Positions 52,748-61,070 of a DNA stretch of 64,000 nt are shown here, piece by piece. Source of the stretch: Sva-07 sp963710625 (GTDB taxonomy: Bacteria; Actinomycetota; Acidimicrobiia; Acidimicrobiales; Ilumatobacteraceae); assembly GCA_963710625.1 (NCBI GenBank), contig CAVQBG010000016.1, positions 1-64,000 on the forward strand, read 5' to 3'. Position 1 is the first letter of the stretch; each line of letters begins with the position of its first letter. Position numbers and translations under genes: made by a program. The notes under the pieces were generated by a model that was not told the DNA's origin, searched no databases, and saw only the letters and a list, made by a program, of their open reading frames with translations.

Positions 52748-54325
52748 TCAGGGTGCCGGGGTGAACCCGGTGCGGAGCAGCTTGCCGGTGGTGTTGCGGG
52801 GGAGTTCGTCGACGAAGGTGACGTCGCGGGGGACCTTGTGGCGGGCGAGGCGGGCGGCGACGAACGAACGGACGTCGGCCTCGTCGAGGTCGCGGGAGCG
52901 GACCACGAACGCAGCGAGACGCTGACCGAACTCGTCGTCGGGCACCCCGACCACCGCGGCGTCGACGATGCCGTCGTGCGAGAGCAGGACCTCTTCGATT
53001 TCCAGCGGGAACACGTTCTCGCCACCGCTGACGATCATGTCGTCGGCGCGACCGGTGACGAACAGCCTGCCCTCGTTGTCGAAGTAGCCGACGTCGCCCG
53101 AGGACATCAGGCCGCGGATCCGATCCTTGGTGCCGCCACCGGTGTACTCGGTGAACTGAGCGTCGTTGCCGACCACGATCAACCCGGTGACACCGGCGCC
53201 GACCGCCTCGCCGTTCTCGTCGACGATCTCGACCACGGTGCCGTCGATGACCCGGCCAGCCGTGCCCGGTGCGGCGCGCAGGTCGGCGGGGGTGGCCAGG
53301 GTTGCCTGGCCGACCTCGGTCGATCCGTAGAGGTTGTAGAGGTTGTCGCCGAAGCGGTCCATCCACGCCGTCGCCACCGCGGCCGGGAGGGCCGATCCGC
53401 TCGCCGCCACGATTCGAAGCGACGACGTGTCGTGAACCTCGGCGCCGTCCGTCGCCAGGATCCGTTGGATCATGACGGGTACGACGGCCAGCACGGTGGC
53501 TCGGTGCGTTTCGATCGCCGTCAGCGTTGCATCGACATCGAAGCGACGGACGAGCACCGCAGTCGACGCGGTGGCAGCGGCGATCGTGAGCTGAGCCAGC
53601 CCCCATGCGTGGAACAGCGGCGTCGGGATCACGGCGATGTCACCCGACTGGTACGGAATTCGGTCGAGCACCCCGATCACGGAGGCGAGCCCGGCCGGTC
53701 GGCCGCTGCGCCTCGCCCCCTTCGGGGTGCCGGTCGTGCCCGACGTCAACAGCACCGGGGGGATGGGCCGACTCGGGAGCAGCGGGCGTGACGAGCCGGC
53801 GTTGCGGACGTCGTCGATCGATCGGTGCGGAAACCCGCCGCCGATGTCGCCCTCGTCCACCGCGACCAGGTCGCCCTCGAATCCGGCGCCGTCGATGATC
53901 GGGAGCAGTCCGTCGTCGCACACGACCGCCCGGATGCCCTCGCGGCGCAGCACCTCGCCGAGCTGCGGTGGGGCGAAGCCCGTGTTGAGGTACACGCAGG
54001 TGAGCCCCGCCTTGGCCGTGGCGATCGACACCTCGACGAACTCGCGATGGTTGAAGCACAGGACACCCACATGGTCGCCACCGGAGAGTCCGAGTGACCG
54101 CAAGCCCTGCGCGAGTCGTGACGACTCCCGATCGAGTTCGCGGAACGTCACCGATCCCCGGTCGTCGATGATCGCTGCTCGCCCGCCGTGGCGGACCGCA
54201 GCGGCGCTGTAGAGCGCAGCGAGCGTCGGTCCCCACCGGGCGATTGCGGCGGTCGTCGCGGCGACCTGTCGGGGGTCGAGCCAACCGAGCCGTCGGGCGA
54301 TTCGAATGCTGTCGGAGGCGGCCAC
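52748..54325 (-). CDS. AMP-forming acyl-CoA synthetase
   Basis: This is a 525-residue ANL enzyme. The phosphate loop is LTSGTTGTPKGARR, followed by NLYGSTEVGQAT, SGDVGYFDNEGRLFVTGRADD, SGGENVFPLEIEE and the C-terminal Lys region NTTGKLLR. It activates a carboxylic acid, probably a medium- or long-chain fatty acid, to its CoA ester. A GTG start is inferred from GAGGAAG nine bases upstream. It is 28 bases downstream of a VOC gene on the same strand. Confidence 0.88.
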   Translation of the reverse strand: MAASDSIRIARRLGWLDPRQVAATTAAIARWGPTLAALYSAAAVRHGGRAAIIDDRGSVTFRELDRESSRLAQGLRSLGLSGGDHVGVLCFNHREFVEVSIATAKAGLTCVYLNTGFAPPQLGEVLRREGIRAVVCDDGLLPIIDGAGFEGDLVAVDEGDIGGGFPHRSIDDVRNAGSSRPLLPSRPIPPVLLTSGTTGTPKGARRSGRPAGLASVIGVLDRIPYQSGDIAVIPTPLFHAWGLAQLTIAAATASTAVLVRRFDVDATLTAIETHRATVLAVVPVMIQRILATDGAEVHDTSSLRIVAASGSALPAAVATAWMDRFGDNLYNLYGSTEVGQATLATPADLRAAPGTAGRVIDGTVVEIVDENGEAVGAGVTGLIVVGNDAQFTEYTGGGTKDRIRGLMSSGDVGYFDNEGRLFVTGRADDMIVSGGENVFPLEIEEVLLSHDGIVDAAVVGVPDDEFGQRLAAFVVRSRDLDEADVRSFVAARLARHKVPRDVTFVDELPRNTTGKLLRTGFTPAP

Positions 54326-54353
54326 GGCGACAGACTTCCTCAGACGCGGAAGG

Positions 54354-54803
54354 TCAGAAGAACTGGTCGATGAGAATCGGGTTTCCGTCGGGATCGACCA
54401 GGGTGATCGATCCGGCTCCGCTCGACCCGTTCTCGATCGCACTGTCGACGTCGAGTCCGGCGGCGATCAAGTGTTCGCGGAGTTCGCGAACGTCGGTGAA
54501 CGCCTCGCGGCGCTCCATTCGTGCGGTCAGTCCCGGATTGAACGTGAGCATGTTGTGCTCGAACATGCCGTGGAACAACCCGACGGTCGTCTCGCCGTTC
54601 TTGAGGATCAGCCAGCCCTCGTCGGGGTCACCGCCGGTCTCCACGAAGCCGAGCTTTGCGTAGAACTCGCGCGAAGCGCCGAGATCGGCGACGTTCAGCG
54701 ACAGCGAGAACGCACCCAGTTCGAGTGTTCCCGGCAGCGTCGGGTCGGCGGCCGCGACCCTCGGAAGTGCGTCGGGATCGAAGACCCCGTCGCCGTCGCT
54801 CAC
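54354..54803 (-). CDS. VOC-fold (glyoxalase-like) protein
   Basis: This 149-residue protein has one VOC module: SLSLNVADLGASREFYAKLGFVE, then TLVDPDGNPILIDQFF. The first metal-ligand His of glyoxalases is replaced by Ser or Asn, so metal binding is doubtful. It starts at GTG overlapping the stop of the upstream two-module VOC gene (GTGA). Confidence 0.85.
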   Translation of the reverse strand: MSDGDGVFDPDALPRVAAADPTLPGTLELGAFSLSLNVADLGASREFYAKLGFVETGGDPDEGWLILKNGETTVGLFHGMFEHNMLTFNPGLTARMERREAFTDVRELREHLIAAGLDVDSAIENGSSGAGSITLVDPDGNPILIDQFF

Positions 54804-55600
54804 GACATCGGCGCCATGATCGAGAACACTGCGCCGGTGGGGTCCATGAGCGTGGCGAGTGTCCCGACACCGGGCATCTCGGTGGCGTCCATCAGCACCT
54901 GGGCGCCGAGCGTGCGGGCCGTGGCAACGGTCTTCGCCGCGTCGTCGACGGTGAAGTAGACGCCCCAGTTGGGCGGCATTCCCTCGGTGGGGGGTGCCAT
55001 CGCTCCGGCGATGCCGTTCTCGTTGCCGCCCTCGACCGTGAACACCGTGTACGCACCGGTCGGCATCGGGGCGGTCTGCGCAGTCCAGCCGAAGACGGCG
55101 TTGTAGAACGGTGCGACCGCGGCGGGATCCGGCGTGATCAGTTCGCACCAGGAGAAAGCGCCGTGTTCGTTGACGATTCCCGCACCGATGTGTTCGCGCG
55201 CCTCCCACATGCAGAAGACCGCTCCGGCAGGGTCGGCGACGACCGCCATCCGGCCGGCACTCATGACATCCATCGGCGGTTGCATCACTGATCCACCAGC
55301 GGGCTCGACCTTTGCGACGGTCGCGTCGATGTCGTCGACGGACACGTACGTCGTCCACACCGGGGGCATCCCGGACTCGGCCATCTCGGCCGACAGTTGC
55401 ATCATGCCGGCCGCAGCGTGTCCGTCGATGTCGGCCATCGTGTACTGGACGGTGTCGGGGCCTGGCTCGGGATCGGTCGGCTGGTCGTCGTAGTTCCAGC
55501 CGAACAGCGCGGCGTAGAACTCCTTCGCGCCGGCCGGATCCGGTGTGGCCAGGTCGATCCAGCTCGGCACGCCGTGCGCATACGAAGTCATCGTGGTCAT
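54800..55600 (-). CDS. Two-module VOC family protein
   Basis: This 266-residue protein is a duplication of the VOC fold (about 8-130 and 145-264). Each module starts with W-x-(D/E)L-x-TPDPA and a YAALFGW / YNAVFGW helix and ends with DPAGAVF or DPTGAVF. This matches the CFP-30B-type VOC proteins common in actinobacteria. The ligand is unknown. It has a strong ribosome site (GGGAGGGG) and is followed by the single-module VOC gene and an acyl-CoA synthetase. Confidence 0.9.
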   Translation of the reverse strand: MTTMTSYAHGVPSWIDLATPDPAGAKEFYAALFGWNYDDQPTDPEPGPDTVQYTMADIDGHAAAGMMQLSAEMAESGMPPVWTTYVSVDDIDATVAKVEPAGGSVMQPPMDVMSAGRMAVVADPAGAVFCMWEAREHIGAGIVNEHGAFSWCELITPDPAAVAPFYNAVFGWTAQTAPMPTGAYTVFTVEGGNENGIAGAMAPPTEGMPPNWGVYFTVDDAAKTVATARTLGAQVLMDATEMPGVGTLATLMDPTGAVFSIMAPMS

Positions 55601-55744
55601 CAGGTCCCCTCCCGATCGGTGTCGATGCGGTCCCCACCGCGCCGTCGACCGTATGCGGCAGGCACCGTCCCGACAAGAGACAAATGATGAACGTCGGTCA
55701 ACCGGGGTCGTGTATCCGAGTGACGCGCATGTCAAGCTGCCCGC

Positions 55745-56245
55745 ATGAGTGAGTCCGACACCCGCCGTCTCCAGGTCGACCGGGCGATCGCCGCTGGTGC
55801 CGATGCGATCTTCGACGTGCTCCGCAGCCCCCAGGGCCACGTCGCCATCGATGCGTCGGGAATGTTGATGTCAGCCGAGGGGGAACCTGCTGGCGCCGTC
55901 GGCGATCGCTTCACCGTCCACATGGACCGTGACTCGCTGCGCGACTTCGACCTCGGGGAGTACGACGTCGAGGTCGTGATCACGACCTTCGAACCCGCTC
56001 GTGAGATCGCCTGGACCATCGACGGAGCGATGGATCCGCCGCTCGGGCACGTGTACGGCTATCGCCTCGAGCCGATCGAGGGAGGCACCCGGGTGACGTC
56101 GTACTACGACTGGTCGGATGTCCACCCGCAGTACGAGCCGATGGTCGAAGCGGTGTTCCCGGTGATCTCCGAGACCAACCTGCGCGCGACGTTGGGCATC
56201 CTCGCCCGCACCGTGGCGCCGGGGCTCGGGCGACCCGGAGCCTGA
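55745..56245 (+). CDS. SRPBCC family protein
   Basis: This 166-residue START-like protein reads VDRAIAAGADAIFDVLRSPQGHVAIDAS, VGDRFTVHMDR, EPAREIAWTID, GTRVTSYYDWSDV and a C-terminal helix. It has a ligand-binding cavity fold with no assignable catalysis. It is divergent from the two-module VOC gene. Confidence 0.86.
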   Translation: MSESDTRRLQVDRAIAAGADAIFDVLRSPQGHVAIDASGMLMSAEGEPAGAVGDRFTVHMDRDSLRDFDLGEYDVEVVITTFEPAREIAWTIDGAMDPPLGHVYGYRLEPIEGGTRVTSYYDWSDVHPQYEPMVEAVFPVISETNLRATLGILARTVAPGLGRPGA

Positions 56246-56278
56246 TCGCCGAGGCCGTTGCCTGCGGCGCGTGCCGGG

Positions 56279-57022
56279 TCAGTCGAGCGCGACGGGTGGT
56301 GTCGACTCGCTGAGGTTGGTCCACACGTCGGCGTCGGGCATCCCCATGATGAACTCGCGGACCGCGTCGGGGTAGTGCATGTTCGGTTTCGCCGCATCGT
56401 ATGGCGGCTGTTCGACGGGCTCGTCGGGCCGCACGAAGCCGGCGGGTTGCGTGAGGCGTGCGAGTTCCTCGTCGGAGATCCCGCACAGGCCCTGCACCTC
56501 GGGGTCGACCCACTGGCGCTCGTCGATGTCGCGACCGACGCACACCTCGAGGCTGAGGTTCTCGGGCCCCGCGAAGTAGATCGACTGGATCATGCCGTGG
56601 TCGAGCGGGCCGATCACCTGGATGCCGTGGCTGCGGATGCGGTCGCGCATCGTGAGTACCTCGTCGATCGAGTCGACGTTGAACGCCACGTGCTGCATCG
56701 TGCCGGCGGTCACCGGATCGCCGGCGTTGCCCGAATGGGTGACGCCCCACTGTGGCTCGATCGGGTTGCCGGGGGCCTGGACGAAGGCGATGTAGCTGTC
56801 TTCGGAGAGCTCGACGAACCCGTGGAACGTGTTGGGCACACCGTGCATCCAGTAGAGCGCCCGGGTGGGGCAGCCGAGCACCTCGGCGAAGAACGTGAGC
56901 TGCGCCTTCATGTCGGCCGTGGAGATCGCCAGGTGGTTCACGCCGTTCGGGTGCAGGTCGGCGGCGGGGGTTGCCCCGGTGTCGCGGTACAGCCGCAGGG
57001 CGGGTGCGTCGGTGGTGCTCAT
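56279..57022 (-). CDS. VOC-family dioxygenase-like protein with complete metal triad
   Basis: This 247-residue protein has an N-terminal VOC module with a full 2-His-1-carboxylate set: His30 in NGVNHLAIST, His111 in MQHVAFNVD and Glu159 in NLSLEVCVG, as in extradiol ring-cleaving dioxygenases. An 80-residue helical tail follows (SDEELARLTQPAGFV). A catechol-type or related ring substrate is possible. It is divergent from the PPOX gene. Confidence 0.84.
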   Translation of the reverse strand: MSTTDAPALRLYRDTGATPAADLHPNGVNHLAISTADMKAQLTFFAEVLGCPTRALYWMHGVPNTFHGFVELSEDSYIAFVQAPGNPIEPQWGVTHSGNAGDPVTAGTMQHVAFNVDSIDEVLTMRDRIRSHGIQVIGPLDHGMIQSIYFAGPENLSLEVCVGRDIDERQWVDPEVQGLCGISDEELARLTQPAGFVRPDEPVEQPPYDAAKPNMHYPDAVREFIMGMPDADVWTNLSESTPPVALD

Positions 57023-57133
57023 CCGCCCAGTTGACCACACCGGCAGCGTCCGACGACGAGCGCACCGACCGGGCCTCGCAAGCGGCCGCTCGGCGTGCGA
57101 GGATTCGGTGCACGCAACGACGAGGGAGCGACG

Positions 57134-57565
57134 ATGGCCGATCAGAAGATGACCGAATCGGAGCGCCAGGAGTTCCTGGCCGGACTGCACGTCGGCGTGC
57201 TCGGGCTCGAGCGCGCCGATGGGCCGCCGTTGGTCCTGCCGGTCTGGTACTCGTACGAACCGGGCGGCGAGGTGGAGGTGCTCACGAGTGCGGGCTCGCT
57301 CAAGGGGCGCCTTGCGGCGGCCGCCGGCCGGGGGTCGTTGTGCGCCCAGCAGGAGGAGCTGCCGTACAAGTACGTGACGGTCGAGGGCCCGATCGAGATC
57401 GACGTGCTCGGCGCCGACGCCCACGCCGCCGTCGAACCGATGGCGATCCGGTACCTCGGCGAGGAGATGGGGCGCGGGTACGCCGCTGGATCGATTGCCG
57501 ACGACGAGATCCGGATCCGCATCCGGCCCGACCGCTGGTTCTCCGTCGACTACGCCAAGCCCTGA
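57134..57565 (+). CDS. PPOX-class (FMN/F420) split-barrel oxidoreductase
   Basis: This 143-residue flavin/deazaflavin-binding split barrel reads HVGVLGLERADGPPLVLPVWYSYE, a cofactor segment GSLKGR and YKYVTVEGPIEI. It resembles actinobacterial F420-dependent reductases and biliverdin-reductase-like proteins. Confidence 0.87.
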   Translation: MADQKMTESERQEFLAGLHVGVLGLERADGPPLVLPVWYSYEPGGEVEVLTSAGSLKGRLAAAAGRGSLCAQQEELPYKYVTVEGPIEIDVLGADAHAAVEPMAIRYLGEEMGRGYAAGSIADDEIRIRIRPDRWFSVDYAKP

Positions 57566-57590
57566 CCCCATCCGGTCCCTGCAACACCCC

Positions 57591-57640
57591 GTTTGTGTCG
57601 CGGTTCGGGTGGACCGGTGCACGGAGATGTCGACGCAAAT
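57591..57640. repeat. 50-bp inverted repeat, family 2 (copy A)
   Basis: The ends GTTTGTGTCG and CGACGCAAAT pair, and the interior contains TTCGGGTGGACCG. It is exactly the length of copies at 58144, 58215 and 59754. It lies in the gap between the PPOX and methyltransferase genes. Confidence 0.85.
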
Positions 57641-57683
57641 GATGAATGTGGGGCGGGCGGGGGACGGTCGTACGATCGGCGGG

Positions 57684-58199
57684 GTGAGTCGTCGAACGGT
57701 GGGATGGGCGTTCGTGGCCGGACAGGTGGTCCTGCTCGTGGCGCTGGTGCTGCTCCCCGCTCGCGACGACTGGCCGACCCCGTCGTGGGTCTGGACGCTC
57801 GGTCAGGTGCTCGTGGTCGCCGGATTCGTCGCGATGATCGTCGCCTCACTTCGGCTGGGGAGCGGCCTGACGCCGACCCCGGTTCCGAACGATCGAGGAC
57901 GACTCCAGACCGGCGGCCTCTACCGATACGTCCGACATCCGATCTACACCGGTGTCCTGCTGATCGTCGTCGGGCTCACGGTGCGGTCGGGGAGCTTCGT
58001 CACGTTGGCGGTTGCGGTCGTGACCGTGGTGTTCTTCGACCGCAAGGCGCGTTGGGAGGAGGGGCAACTGCGGGGTCGTTACCCCGGTTACGACGAGTAC
58101 GCCGCGCGCACCCCGCGCTTCGTCCCCAGCCTTCGCCCGTCCCGTTTGCGTCGAGGTTCGGGTGGCCCGCCCCACGTGAATCGCGACGCAAACCCCTGA
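57684..58199 (+). CDS. Isoprenylcysteine methyltransferase-like membrane protein (PEMT/ICMT type)
   Basis: This 171-residue protein has four hydrophobic segments. The ICMT/PEMT SAM-binding signature is GGLYRYVRHPIYTGVLL, followed by RWEEGQLRGRYPGYDEYAARTPRFVP. It methylates an unknown lipid, thiol or small molecule at the membrane. From residue 154 the C-terminal 18 residues are encoded by a copy of the 50-bp repeat, so the native stop has been replaced. It starts at GTG behind GGCGGG. Confidence 0.86.
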   Translation: MSRRTVGWAFVAGQVVLLVALVLLPARDDWPTPSWVWTLGQVLVVAGFVAMIVASLRLGSGLTPTPVPNDRGRLQTGGLYRYVRHPIYTGVLLIVVGLTVRSGSFVTLAVAVVTVVFFDRKARWEEGQLRGRYPGYDEYAARTPRFVPSLRPSRLRRGSGGPPHVNRDANP

Positions 58200-58264
58200 G
58201 CCGGTCGCTGTCCCGTTTGCGTCGAGTTTCCGGTGGCCCGCCGCACGAAGAACGCGACGCAAAC
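58144..58264. repeat. Two 50-bp inverted repeats, family 2 (copies B and C)
   Basis: Copies at 58144-58193 and 58215-58264, 71 bases apart, share ends GTTTGCGTCGAG and CGCGACGCAAAC and the interior GGTGGCCCGCC. Copy B supplies the end of the methyltransferase gene; copy C lies just before the convergent amidase stop. Confidence 0.92.
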
Positions 58265-58307
58265 TGACGGGCGGCGCAGTGGTCGGGCGTGCCGGGAGGG
58301 GGGTGGG

Positions 58308-59717
58308 TCAGACCAGGGCGTGGAGCGGCCAGGGCGCAGCCTGCTCGAAGATGCGGGCGAGGCGGAGGCAGATGTCCTCGCGGTGACGGGCCGCGGTGAT
58401 CATCACGCCCACGGGGAGGCCGTCCTCGGTGAGGCCGGCAGGCACGGTGATCGCCGGCAGGTTGGCGACGTTCGCGAACATCGTCAGGAGTGCGGCCGTT
58501 CCCGCATGGCAGCGCTGTCCACCGATCTCGGTCGGCATCGGACCCTCGGCGGCGAACGGTGGGCAAGGGTTGGTCGGTGTGATGAGCACGTCGATGTGCT
58601 CGAACAGGTCGGCCACCTGGAGTTCGAGACCGCGTCGCGCCAGCTCGACCTTTGCGAACTGCGGCAGCGTGACGTCCTTGTTCCGGCGCCAGCCGCCGAC
58701 CACGAGGGGGTCGAGCTCGTCGAGGCGATCCTCCCAACCAAGGGGCACGTCGACGAACTGGTCGGCCGACTCCATGAACGCGTAGATGCGGATGAAGTCG
58801 TCGATCTGCACGTCGATGCCCGTGTCGACGAGTCCCGCAGCATCGACGAGCGCGTCGCTCGCGCGTCGTGTGATCGCCACCACCTCGGGATCCGTGGTCA
58901 CGAACCCGAGATCGGCCGACCATGCCGCCCGCATCCCTCCGACGACGAGTTCCTCGGCGGCGGTCGCATAGCTGATCGAGGGATGCGGCAGGCTCGTGCG
59001 GTCGCGCATGTCGGGACCGACGGCGAGGTCGAAGAGCAGTGCGGTGTCGGCGATCGTCGTGGCGAGCGCGAAGTTGACGGCGTTCTGCGCGTGACGGGTG
59101 ACGCCGAAGGTCGGGATCCGGCCGTAGGTGGGTTTGAGCCCGGGGAGGCCGCACGATGCGGCGGGCCCCCGGATCGACCCGCCACCGTCGCTCGCGGTGC
59201 CGAACGCGATCGTCCCGGCGGACACGGCAGCAGCGGTGCCACCGCTCGATCCGCCAGGGGTCCGTTCGGGGTTCCACGGGTTGCGGGTGACGCCGAGGAG
59301 CGGGCTGGCCGTGTACCCGAACGCTCCGAACTCGGGGGTGGCCGTCTTGCCGATCGGGATCGCGCCGGCGGCCCGGAAGCGGGCGACGTGGATGTCGTCG
59401 CGCTCGGCCGGGGCCGCGTCGGCGTACCAGCGCGACCCCCGAGTGGTCGGCATCCCGGCGCAGTCCTCGAGGTCCTTCACGCCGAACGGCACGCCAGCGA
59501 GTAAGCCGAGCGGTGCGCCGTCGCGTCGGGCGGCGTCGACGGCGTCTGCGGCGGCAAGTGCGCCATCGGCGTCGACGAACACGAACGCGTTGAGCGACTC
59601 CTGGGTGGCAGTGATCCGGTCGAGTGAGTCCTGCACCAGTTCGCGTACCGAGACGCTGCCGTCGCGCACCATCCTCGCCGCGGTCACGATGTCGGGTGAC
59701 GGATCGGAGCTGGCCAT
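58308..59717 (-). CDS. Amidase-signature family hydrolase
   Basis: This 469-residue enzyme has Lys in VPFGVKDLEDCAG, cis-Ser in TPGGSSGGTAAAVS and nucleophile Ser in SDGGGSIRGPAASCG, so the triad is complete. It resembles AtzF/GatA-like amidases; substrate unknown. It is flanked on both sides by copies of the 50-bp repeat (58215 and 59754). Confidence 0.92.
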   Translation of the reverse strand: MASSDPSPDIVTAARMVRDGSVSVRELVQDSLDRITATQESLNAFVFVDADGALAAADAVDAARRDGAPLGLLAGVPFGVKDLEDCAGMPTTRGSRWYADAAPAERDDIHVARFRAAGAIPIGKTATPEFGAFGYTASPLLGVTRNPWNPERTPGGSSGGTAAAVSAGTIAFGTASDGGGSIRGPAASCGLPGLKPTYGRIPTFGVTRHAQNAVNFALATTIADTALLFDLAVGPDMRDRTSLPHPSISYATAAEELVVGGMRAAWSADLGFVTTDPEVVAITRRASDALVDAAGLVDTGIDVQIDDFIRIYAFMESADQFVDVPLGWEDRLDELDPLVVGGWRRNKDVTLPQFAKVELARRGLELQVADLFEHIDVLITPTNPCPPFAAEGPMPTEIGGQRCHAGTAALLTMFANVANLPAITVPAGLTEDGLPVGVMITAARHREDICLRLARIFEQAAPWPLHALV

Positions 59718-59753
59718 CGCCCGATCGTAGGCAGCGCACGCCCACCCCATCCC

Positions 59754-59803
59754 GTTTGCGTGGCAATTCGCGTGACCCATCCCACCGCTTCCTCGACGCA
59801 AAT
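59754..59803. repeat. 50-bp inverted repeat, family 2 (copy D)
   Basis: GTTTGCGTGG and CTCGACGCAAAT ends are kept and the interior has diverged. It is the same 50-base length as copies A-C and lies 36 bases upstream of the amidase start. Confidence 0.8.
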
Positions 59804-59888
59804 GGGTGGTCCTGGATCAGACCTGGTCAGGTGCCTCAAGAGTTGCTCTCGTAGCTCAAGTGCGGGCGGCTGTTGCCGATGCTCCTGT

Positions 59889-60146
59889 ATGTCGATCGAA
59901 CTCGTGCCCGGAGCGCCACGCCACCCGTGGGTCACGTGGAAGGCGCATGCCTGGTGGGCGGCGCTGATCCTGCTGCCCTTCCTCGTTCCCCATGCGGTGA
60001 TGGCGATCCGTCCGGGCGATACCGACATCACCGCCACGCTCGTGCTGTACGGCCCGGTGATCGCATCGCTGTGGATCGCCGGGCACGTCGTCCTCTCCAG
60101 GCTGCACCGGAGTCGTGTCGACGAGCTGCAGTTCGTCGGCGCCTGA
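59889..60146 (+). CDS. Small two-TM membrane protein
   Basis: This 85-residue protein has two hydrophobic helices (about 17-42 and 50-70) and a short basic tail. The function is unknown. It is convergent with the heliorhodopsin gene, with 14 bases between stops. Confidence 0.68.
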   Translation: MSIELVPGAPRHPWVTWKAHAWWAALILLPFLVPHAVMAIRPGDTDITATLVLYGPVIASLWIAGHVVLSRLHRSRVDELQFVGA

Positions 60147-60160
60147 GCGTCCGCCGCCGT

Positions 60161-60988
60161 TCAGCTGTCGAGGCTCGGGAAGTAGATCTGCCAGGCGAGC
60201 AGTGACTTCGCCGCGAGGCTGAGCACGAGGTATGCCTTCTCGCCGTAGATGTAGTCGGTCCACTTGCCGACACTGCGGTACTGCAGCCACTGGTTGAGGC
60301 CGAAGCTGAAGAACAACACGAACTGCACGATCACGATGCCGTAGACGAAGCCGGGCACGGTCTTCGAACCGACGATCTGGATCAGGATCGCGATCCACGG
60401 GGCGATGCCGGCGACCGTGCCGAACCAGAACGGCATCATCGTGGTGGTCGTGCGCCCGGGCGGGTTCATGCGTTCCTGGATCCAGCCGAACAGGATCATC
60501 GCCACGTTCGCGCCGATCACGGCGACGACTGCGGTGATGTTGGTGATGCCGCTGTAGAACCCGATCAGCAGCACCATGATCGTCGCACTGATCGAGTACT
60601 CGACCCACCTGAACCGGTTGATGCCACCGCGCAGGTCGGACTCGTACGTCGAGCGGGCAACGGTCGCCGTCACCAGGTGATCGATCGCCGCCAGCAGCAG
60701 GAACAGCCCGATCGCGTAGCCGATCCTGACGTCGAACAACGGCTCCGACGGCGGGACCCGGGTGCCCGGAGGACCTTCCGGGAACGTCGACACGACCGTG
60801 ATCGTGAAGGCTCCGGAGAGCACGACGATCAGTACCGCCTGCGCGGCGTGCAGGAACGTGAGGCCGATGTTCCACGTCCGCAGGTTGGCGAGCCGCTCCG
60901 CGGTCACGCCGGTGGCGACGACGGGTCCGTCGTCGACGGTGTCGGCTGAGCGAGGGTTGTGTCCGCTGTCGGTGGTCTTGCTGGTCAT
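60161..60988 (-). CDS. Heliorhodopsin
   Basis: This is a 275-residue seven-helix membrane protein. The retinal Schiff-base Lys261 is in LSLAAKSLLAWQ, preceded by Ser257. The counter-ion Glu130 is in RFRWVEYS with Arg127 and Trp128. Pocket residues His47 and Gln50 (FLHAAQAV) and His104 (AIDHLVTA) line up with His23, Gln26 and His80 of heliorhodopsin 48C12 as I recall them. Heliorhodopsins bind all-trans retinal, sit inverted in the membrane with the N-terminus inside, and are thought to be light sensors rather than pumps. Here a 30-residue polar N-terminal extension is present. Retinal could come from crtY-blh at 18-20.6 kb. It is divergent from the formylglycine-enzyme gene. Confidence 0.9.
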   Translation of the reverse strand: MTSKTTDSGHNPRSADTVDDGPVVATGVTAERLANLRTWNIGLTFLHAAQAVLIVVLSGAFTITVVSTFPEGPPGTRVPPSEPLFDVRIGYAIGLFLLLAAIDHLVTATVARSTYESDLRGGINRFRWVEYSISATIMVLLIGFYSGITNITAVVAVIGANVAMILFGWIQERMNPPGRTTTTMMPFWFGTVAGIAPWIAILIQIVGSKTVPGFVYGIVIVQFVLFFSFGLNQWLQYRSVGKWTDYIYGEKAYLVLSLAAKSLLAWQIYFPSLDS

Positions 60989-61070
60989 GTGGAGGAACCT
61001 TCCCGGTGTCCGGCGATTCCGAACGGATCGGCCGGAAGCAGTCTGCATCACCTGTGCCAAGCTGGCGTTG

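Noticed and set aside
51693..53606. A 637-codon minus-strand frame
   Set aside because: It covers the ion channel and the acyl-CoA synthetase in non-coding phase; no motif.
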